Assembly: GCA_039519185.1 (NCBI GenBank)
Contig: CM076854.1
Span: 14,295,192-14,359,191 of the forward strand
Reading direction: 5' to 3'
From: Astragalus membranaceus
Lineage: Eukaryota > Streptophyta > Magnoliopsida > Fabales > Fabaceae
Length of the DNA stretch: 64,000 nt
Under the pieces are notes generated by a model. The model ran no database searches. It was not told where the DNA came from and was given only the letters and a program-made list of their open reading frames with translations. Positions 57,771 through 64,000 of the stretch are shown here, one piece after another (position 1 is the first letter of the stretch; every line of letters starts with the position of its first letter). The position numbers and the translations under genes are program-made.

Positions 57771-58553
57771 CATAATATAAACAAATTTGTGGCTTTAATT
57801 TGAATCAAAATATAAGCAAAAATTGACCTTTTAAGTCCTATTTAATGATAGTATATCAAAAATGTCTTTCATCTAATTATGAACATTTAATGTTGAACAT
57901 GAAAAGTTAGAGACGTTTTCTTAGACAATTAAATGAGATGAGGGGGTGATAGAGGTAATGAAGTTAAGTTTTAAATGAGATTTCCAAAAAAAAAGACACA
58001 TGTAAATAACTACATATCTTAATAATTGTGAAAATAATTAGTCTCACTTATATTTAGAGTGGGTTATTGCTAGTATCCATCATTAAATGTAAATTTTGAA
58101 GGCAGGTAACATCGATCGTAGCTAATAATAACCTCCAAGTTCCTTTTTTAAATTTTATTTTGATTAATTCAATATCCTCCTATAAAATTTACTTAAACAT
58201 GTTACAAATCATCAAAACGGAACTCTCGAAACAGACTCTCATACCGAAATCTAGAAAACTTGTGGAAATTAGAACTTTACAAGTGATGAGAATTATTCTT
58301 TATAATTCGCTTAAAATATAGGATCATTCCGTAATCAAAGAAATTAAGAGATGAATAAAACAGAAAATGCAAGAAAGAGGAAAAAAATCAAAAGAATGGA
58401 AGGGATAATGGATGAACCAATGTGGTGAAAAGAAACCACATCTTCCGCGGGAAATTGATAATCCTCATGCTTGGATTGCCACGAAAACCTAAGCTCTTAA
58501 TAAGATCCCAAAGATGGTCTAAGAAAGAACCCTAGAGGGAGAGCTGATGATAA
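57771..58553. other. AT-rich DNA, no gene seen
   Basis: Opens with CTCCCTCCATAGCATAATATAAAC, reminiscent of Stowaway-type MITE ends, without a visible partner end. The remainder has no recognisable coding sequence. Confidence 0.4.
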
Positions 58554-58800
58554 TTTCTAATAGGGTAAAATATGTTTTTGGTCCCTACAAAATTGGGTCC
58601 TTCTAAGTTTAGTCCCTACATTATCGAAATAGGCATTTTGGTCCTCAACTTATTTTTTCGTTTATATTATTAGTCCCTTAAATGATGCTGACTAGGCTGA
58701 CGGAAATCTGAGTTGGCATTTACGTGGGTAATTTTTTTATTTTTTTACCACCTGCCACGTGTCAATGTGAGTACATTGTTACTAAAAAAATTAGCAATTT

Positions 58801-58876
58801 TGGGGAACATGGGGATTGAACCCATGACCTCAAAGTGGGAGCCTTTAAAATACCACTAAGCTACATCATGACTTAG
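58801..58876 (-). other. tRNA-like relic or SINE head
   Basis: On the minus strand TAGCTTAGTGGTA (58851-58863) resembles an A box and GGTTCAATCC (58813-58822) is a perfect B box. The T arm ATGGG/CCCAT and a GTTCCCCA end are present, but the 5' acceptor strand does not pair. Not a functional tRNA. Confidence 0.5.
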
Positions 58877-59149
58877 TTACTTAAAGCCAGCTACAAATAT
58901 ATAATACATTAAGTTTGAATAAAAAAATAGATCTTCATCTTCCACATCTGTCCACCTGCTTGCGATTCCAGTGCACCAGTGCACCTCTGATTCCACATTT
59001 GTGTTGTCAATAACTAGTACACTTAAATGGTTTATGGTTTTAAAATCTGGAATCATAAATAACACATCTCTAGAAACCTAATTTTGTTCAATTTCATCAT
59101 TTTTCAGGTTCATCGTGTCGTTGTAAACAGAGATCCAAAATATACAAAT

Positions 59150-59460
59150 TTCGTTGATAGGGAGAGTTTTCCACCGCCGGTTCTCAACGCCATGGGCAAA
59201 CGAAACGGAAATGGAAAAATGGGATTCTGAAATCTCCTATGAGAACGACTCTTGTGTTTTGTTTTGTCCCTTTGTGTACGAGTCCAGCACCTCCGCCGTC
59301 ACGTTCGCCGCCATCTCCTTTTTCGCGATGCGCCGGCGGCAACCACCGCCGCACAAAGGAGGTTCCCCTCCTCTCTCTCACGAGCCCACTCTCTCTCATC
59401 TGTGGTCTCTCTCTCTCTCTCAATAAACGCACGGTCTCTCTGTGTTTCAGGTTTGAAGCA
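59150..59460. other. GC-rich block, possible captured exon
   Basis: Contains CCGCCGTCACGTTCGCCGCC and (CT)n runs. Several frames on both strands are open for 75-90 codons (59154-59426 plus, 59184-59432 minus). None shows a domain, so the source gene is unknown; the base composition alone suggests a captured host exon. Confidence 0.4.
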
Positions 59461-59762
59461 GGAAGAAGATGAAAGATATTTTAGTTTTAATAATTAATAA
59501 TAATAATAATAACAATTAAAAAAATTAATAAAACAAAAAAGCCACATGGAAAGCCACCTCAGTTAAAATGCCACTTAGGCGATGCCACATCAGCATTCTG
59601 TTTGTCCACTCAGCAGCAATTAACGTCAGAGACTAATAATGAAAACGGAAAAATAAGTTAGGGACGAAAACGCCTATTTCCATAATGTAGGGATTAAACT
59701 TAGAAGGTCTCAATTTTGTAGGGACTAAAAACATATTTTACCCTTTCTAATACTTTCAAAAA

Positions 59763-60424
59763 GGCTTAAATATGTTTTTGTTTCCTGTAAATATGGGATA
59801 ATTCGATTTTAGTCTTTGCAATTTTTTATTATAAATAAATCCCTGCAGTTCCCAATTTTTTCATTTTGGTCCTTCTGTTAACTTCTGCTATTAGAAAATG
59901 CTGATGTGGCAAACGTTTGTCCTTCTTAGCTTTTTCAGATCTTATTTTTAACTTCTATTTGTTTAAAAAAGATGAGATGGATTAAAAGTCAATTCTCAAA
60001 TTAAAATTAGGGTTACCAATGCTTTCAATTCCCTCACTCCCTAAGCATGGTTTCTCTCTCAACCAACCCCTTCGTTCACATCACTCCACAAAAACCTTCA
60101 CCTTCTATTAGTAGATTTCAACCCACAAAATACAAAGCCAATCCACTCCATCACCACCACATTAAGGTTGTCTGTCCTTGCATCGCTCCTCCCCTAAACT
60201 TCAACACCCAACACTCTTCTGCCATTCAATTCAATGTATTCTTATTCTTCTTTGCAACTTCCTTCATTTTTGCTTTCTTTTTCTATTTTTATTTTGTTTT
60301 TGAGGTGGGGTTGTGAACTAACTGATTTTGGTGTTTTGGGAATCACAGTTTTTTTTCGATACAAGAAAGGGAGAATTGCCAATGTTTGGTTTCAAGAAAG
60401 GGAGAGTGAGTCTGGCCATACAAA
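59763..60424 (+). mobile_element. One end of another Mutator-type element, cut by CACTA
   Basis: AGGCTTAAATATGTTTTTG with GTCCTTCTGTTAACTTCTGC and CTGATGTGGCAAACG is the style of legume Mutator-type TIRs. The matching right end is not in the window; the CACTA element starts at 60425, so the rest probably lies beyond it. Confidence 0.5.
60047..60237 (+). pseudogene. Transit-peptide-like first exon (unknown gene fragment)
   Basis: An ATG opens about 63 codons rich in Ser, Pro, His and Thr with few acidic residues (VSLSTNPFVHITPQKPSPS), like a chloroplast transit peptide. It ends at a possible donor AAT/GTATTC at 60237, followed by a T-rich intron-like stretch and an acceptor GGAATCACAG at about 60349. 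The next piece (60350-60424) is cut by CACTA. The gene cannot be named; a captured exon in a Pack-MULE is the simplest explanation. Confidence 0.35.
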
Positions 60425-60439
60425 CACTAGTGCAAAAAA

Positions 60440-60735
60440 GGGATTTAAAGTCAGGCGAAAAAGGGATTTAAAGTCAGGCGCAAGCTTGACTTCTATTAAG
60501 TCGACTTTGTATGTCAGGCGTTTTAAAGTCAAGCGCTAGCCTGACTTCGTAAGTCTGTTTTAAAGTCAAGCATATATTGCCTGACTTCGTAAGTCAGTTT
60601 TAAAGTCGGGCATTATTGCGCCTGACTTTAAATGTCCTTTTTTAAGTCAGGCTTAAATACGCCTGACATTAAAAGTTTTTTTTTCTAATTTAAGTCAGGC
60701 TTAAATACGCCTGACTTTAAAAGTTTTTTTTCTTT
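60440..60735. repeat. CACTA sub-terminal repeats
   Basis: At least ten copies of TTTAAAGTCAGGCG, its inverse CGCCTGACTTTAAA and close variants in both orientations. Such repeats are binding sites for the TnpA-type protein in En/Spm elements; that role is inferred here. Confidence 0.8.
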
Positions 60736-61128
60736 CAAATTTTGGTTTTATCTCTCTACATAGACCCTGGTTATACGAATTTTGGTCATTCTCCCTGCAT
60801 ATATACCAGCAGACAGAAGTACAAAAGTACATTCAAAGCTAAATTACATTAAAAGTACAAAAGGTTGCACTTAAAGTTGCAGAAGTACATCCAAATAGAA
60901 TTCTACAGTTAAAGTTGCACTTAAATTACAACAAACATAATTCTACACTTAAATTACATTCTACACTTAAATTCATCACATTCTACTTAAATTCATCATA
61001 TACAACAAACAGAACAACACCAGGCAGAGAACAACACTAGACAGAGGACAACACCAGTCCTAATAAACATCACTTAAGTTGTTTTTTTCGTTCTTCCTTT
61101 GAAGTGGGTTTACGCTCTGCGTACAATT

Positions 61129-61206
61129 TTATAAAAAAAACTCTGCCCAAACTTGTCTAATGTGTGTCAAATCTTCATGTGTGAATGGACAACTCGAATT
61201 AAACAT
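61129..61206 (-). pseudogene. Ulp1-like protease, last exon
   Basis: After an acceptor TTTTTGTAG on the minus strand the frame reads MFNSSCPFTHEDLTHIRQ then VWAEFF, resembling the C-terminal end of Ulp1-type proteases in plant transposons. It hits a stop at an A8 run, where one base fewer would extend the frame a little. Confidence 0.45.
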
Positions 61207-61621
61207 CTACAAAAACAAAAGTTGAATACGAATCACATGGTTAACTTAATACCTACAACATAATAATTACCTAGTAATGAAAGATGCAACGGACATAACC
61301 TATTTGTTGTACTTTCTGTCACTGAATTTAGAAAACAGAAACTAAAAAGGACAGGAATACAAAACCAGAACATCTCATCATTATACAATCATATAAAAAG
61401 GGTTCAAAACTAAAATGCACCGTCTTCCATTATTGAGAACTTAGCAGTATTGAGATTATTTAATTTTTTATTCAAATGACTATAGAACACTCACAGCCAC
61501 AAGTGTTCTATATACATTTATTACTAGGCAACCCTTGCTGGGTCCACTCAAAAGTTTGGCATGTTCATGGGCAAGTACATTTCAGCATCTAAGTATGTAA
61601 CCACTTCCACAATTATGTTTC

Positions 61622-61815
61622 CATGGGATCCAGATTTGCTACCAGATATCATGTCAAGATTTCAGATTTCCAGATTTGCTACCATATATCCAGATTTGCT
61701 ATCTAGATCCAGATTTGCTACCTAGATCCAGATTTCCAGATTTGCTACCTAGATCCAGATTTCCAGATTTGCTACCTAGATCCAGATTTGCTACCATATA
61801 TCCAGATTTCCATGG
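61622..61815. repeat. CCAGATTTGCTACC minisatellite
   Basis: About ten imperfect copies of CCAGATTTGCTACCTAGAT and shorter CAGATTTC forms. It lies in the intron between the two Ulp1-like exons. Confidence 0.9.
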
Positions 61816-61951
61816 GATCCCCATCAACATCTAATCCATGGTAATATATATATAATAATGATAATATATAATAACAGAATAATTAAAATAATAACACAAA
61901 TAACTGCCATTCTAACATAATCATCCTATAAAAGTTGAAAATTTATATTAC

Positions 61952-62047
61952 CTTCTTCCAATTATTAGTGATAGTTGCGGAGACAATGGTCATCATATTT
62001 ATCATCACATAGTGGCCACAAGAATAACTATCATTTTGTTTCGGTCC
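61952..62047 (-). pseudogene. Ulp1-like (C48) protease, catalytic-Cys exon
   Basis: 32 codons between a good acceptor (TTTATAG) and donor (GTAATA) on the minus strand: GPKQNDSYSCGHYVMINM and on to NNWKK. The Q-x(5)-CG-x-YVM pattern is the oxyanion Gln and nucleophile Cys region of Ulp1/SENP-type cysteine proteases. Exon phase matches the exon at 61206. The His/Asp exons upstream were not confidently found; a weak candidate is near 62580-62632. These genes are often carried by plant CACTA and Mutator elements, so it is not likely a cellular SUMO protease. Confidence 0.6.
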
Positions 62048-62049
62048 CT

Positions 62050-64000
62050 ATAAATGAATATCAAATATCAAAATTGAATATAATTTACAGTAACTAGTAT
62101 AAAATGAAATCACATTAAAGCCTAAAAGCAAGTAAAATTCTATGTTTTATGTGTTGAAAACAAGTAAAAATTATGACCTAAAAGCCTAAAAACCTAGCCA
62201 CGTTAAAGAAAGCAAACATTCATAACAAAAAGCCAACAATTTCCCTAGTACTATCCATAACATGAATGCTTTACGTGAATACAAGTTGCAGTAGAGATTA
62301 TGCACGGCTGAATCATATCATAATATATAGGCTAATTACGTAGTGATGCTAAAATAATAAACCATGACTCAAAGCAAAAAATTATATGAACTGATGTCAT
62401 ATATTCACCAAGGGAAGCAGAATGGGTTCTTTAAGCCTAATCAAGAAGTTTATCATACCAGTCACAAATCTAACAAGGAAATCGCCTTATATCATGTGTT
62501 TATAGAGAGATCTGCAAACTCTTTAAATGGATATTGTAGCATACCTCCAAGTAGGCATTTTGAAGAGAAATATTTAGCTAACAAACGTCGACTGTATTCA
62601 GTATCTTTTTGAACCTCTCAATGCACTGAGTGCTGTCCAGGTGACTGCAAAATGAATAGTATGGTAAAATATATTAATCTGGGAAAATAATTTGCAGCAA
62701 GTAACACTTTCCATCCGAAAAATTTAGACTTATGTCCCTTAAAATACAATGCACGTATTTAAGGCATTCTAAAATTAATAGAGGGGAACAAGCATTAAAT
62801 CTGACAATAGATCAGATAGATCAGCGAAGTTTAATTCTTTTGGAATAGCTTCAAAGGGAGGGGGTGATTGCAATTGTGCATATTCAACAAACTATTAGCT
62901 CTGTAAATGAAAATTAAGTTATATGACTAAGAAAAACTGAAGCATAATTGAATTCATCTGAATATATTCATCTAAACATACACAAATCTCATTAATATTC
63001 CTCGATCACTAAGGCAGGAAGAATTAGAATAGACAGTATATGCGAGTTAAATGGATGATAATGAAAATAACTTTTGTTTTTCAGTTTTCAAATTAATTCA
63101 CAGTGGAGAAACTAAATTAGAAATTATAAGATACTGAAGGAACCAAGAAGTGTATCTAAGTATAACCCCCCACATGCAGCAAAGAGTGTGACCAAGTCAA
63201 AACCACAATAGAAAAGGTACACCGTACACCAGTATGGTCATGCAGATGAATATCATGAAGTTCAATTAAAATCGAAGGGATAAGTCTGATCCTTCTCTGA
63301 ACCCTTTCTTCAGCTAAAGGAAGAACTGAAGTGTATACATGAACTATTTCCAGATGCAGATAAAAGTGTGGCAGGGCCAGTTCCAACACAAAGGGATTAA
63401 TATCTCAAACATAGCTTGGAGTTCTACTATTGATCACTTACAACACCACGGTGAGATAACTTTCTAAATTCTAATATCTTCAGCTTTAATTACAAAAATA
63501 TTCTTATTTATTAGTTAAGAAAAAATATAAGAAAGGTCTAATTTTAGTACAAGTGAATGGTTATCCAAATAGGTTTAATAAGATTGTGATATGTTAATAG
63601 GATTTTAAAAATTACTAAGATGTCCAACTATGATGCATTGGAGATATCTGGTTCAGTAGCTGTAGTGTAGCCATATACTCATATTGAACCAAAAGAATAA
63701 CGTTTTTGTTTTTTGCACAATCAGTTCATTCTAGCAACTACTTGTTCATTAATTCATAAAGATAATGCTAAAGAGGACATGGTATCTGAAGAATAACATA
63801 CCCAGAATACGCCTACCATTTATCTGAGTTATAATTTAATGCAAAAAAAAAGTCAGCACCAGAATTTGATCGAGAAAAACAAAATGGTTCTGAATTAGAA
63901 AGTTAACAACCCACAGCTAACTTACTCCCAATGGATCTTAATACAGATCATTAATTATATATTTCAGTGAAAAAATGAAATCTTATAAAGAGCGAAAAGA
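62050..64000. other. CACTA interior, little recognisable
   Basis: AT-rich with short frames on both strands (62364-62612 plus, 63156-63389 minus) that show no domain. More exons of the Ulp1-like gene may be hidden here but could not be assembled by eye. Confidence 0.35.

Larger units (their letters stand above)
58554..59752. mobile_element. Mutator-type element with GC-rich cargo (Pack-MULE candidate)
   Basis: The element is 58563-59743 (1181 bp). Its terminal inverted repeats are over 100 bp long, starting GGGTAAAATATGTTTTTGG. A perfect 9-bp target duplication TTTCTAATA is at 58554-58562 and 59744-59752. Inside are a tRNA-like relic (58801-58876, minus) and a GC-rich block (about 59150-59460) quite unlike the surrounding DNA. 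No transposase is present. Confidence 0.87.
60425..64000 (-). mobile_element. CACTA (En/Spm-type) transposon, one end
   Basis: Begins CACTAGTGCAAAAAAGGG, a CACTA terminus, followed by about 300 bp of sub-terminal repeats. Exons of a Ulp1-like protease on the minus strand run towards this end, as in some plant CACTA elements. The other end (TTTTTGCACTAGTG) was not found, so the element probably leaves the window. The limit at 64000 is only the window edge. Confidence 0.7.

Noticed and set aside
54146..57808. Small frames (70-90 codons) in and beside the Helitron
   Set aside because: Not kept in the internal duplication, no domain, and composition equal to the surrounding AT-rich DNA.
58801..58876. 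Functional tRNA gene on the minus strand
   Set aside because: The T arm and 3' end look right, but the 5' acceptor strand and anticodon stem do not fit.

Overview
The window is nuclear DNA of a plant, almost entirely transposable elements nested in one another. The retroelement families (chromovirus Ty3/gypsy, Athila-type Ty3/gypsy with a tRNA-Asp primer site, Ty1/copia, plant L1-type LINEs), the Helitron, CACTA and Mutator-type elements and the AT-rich non-coding DNA all point to a eudicot. A legume is my best guess from the look of the repeats, but that is inference. No tRNA, rRNA or organelle-derived gene was recognised.

The most interesting host gene is at 51995-52798. It is an intronless secreted-peptide precursor with a signal peptide followed by nine tandem 24-residue units. 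Each unit carries a CLE (CLAVATA3/ESR) dodecapeptide of the type RESPEGPDPRHH, and a tenth unit is cut by a stop codon. A broken paralogue lies 40 kb away at 11390-12172. The two copies share their 3' flank (14194-14663 against 52820-53129 plus 57628-57770), so this is an old duplicated locus that later insertions pulled apart.

Layout. 1-9245: young Ty3/gypsy chromovirus (minus strand) inserted into a LINE (9246-11388), which itself truncates the CLE paralogue. 12175-14193: LTR-like insertion in the paralogue. About 14700-25450: AT-rich DNA with a possible non-coding transcription unit, holding a complete but dead copia element (16940-22111, TSD CTTAT) and a Mutator-type MITE. 28500-36910: degenerate Athila-like non-autonomous elements in both orientations. 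36911-46334: a minus-strand Athila gag-pol remnant whose 5' LTR is split by a LINE, itself split by a solo LTR. 46335-48785: a decayed gypsy gag and tandem repeats. 48860-50401: a SINE-like tRNA relic and a Mutator-type foldback element. 50488-51970: duplicated promoter blocks of the CLE gene. 53130-57627: a Helitron whose exact empty site survives in the CLE paralogue. 58563-59743: a Mutator-type element with GC-rich cargo. 59763-60424: part of another, with a transit-peptide-like exon. 60425 to the end: one end of a CACTA transposon with a Ulp1-like protease remnant on the minus strand.

Apart from the CLE gene, the coding regions are transposon polyproteins, nearly all broken. The CLE gene would act in extracellular peptide signalling through leucine-rich-repeat receptor kinases. 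Its repeats, duplicated promoter and decaying sister copy suggest a rapidly evolving locus.
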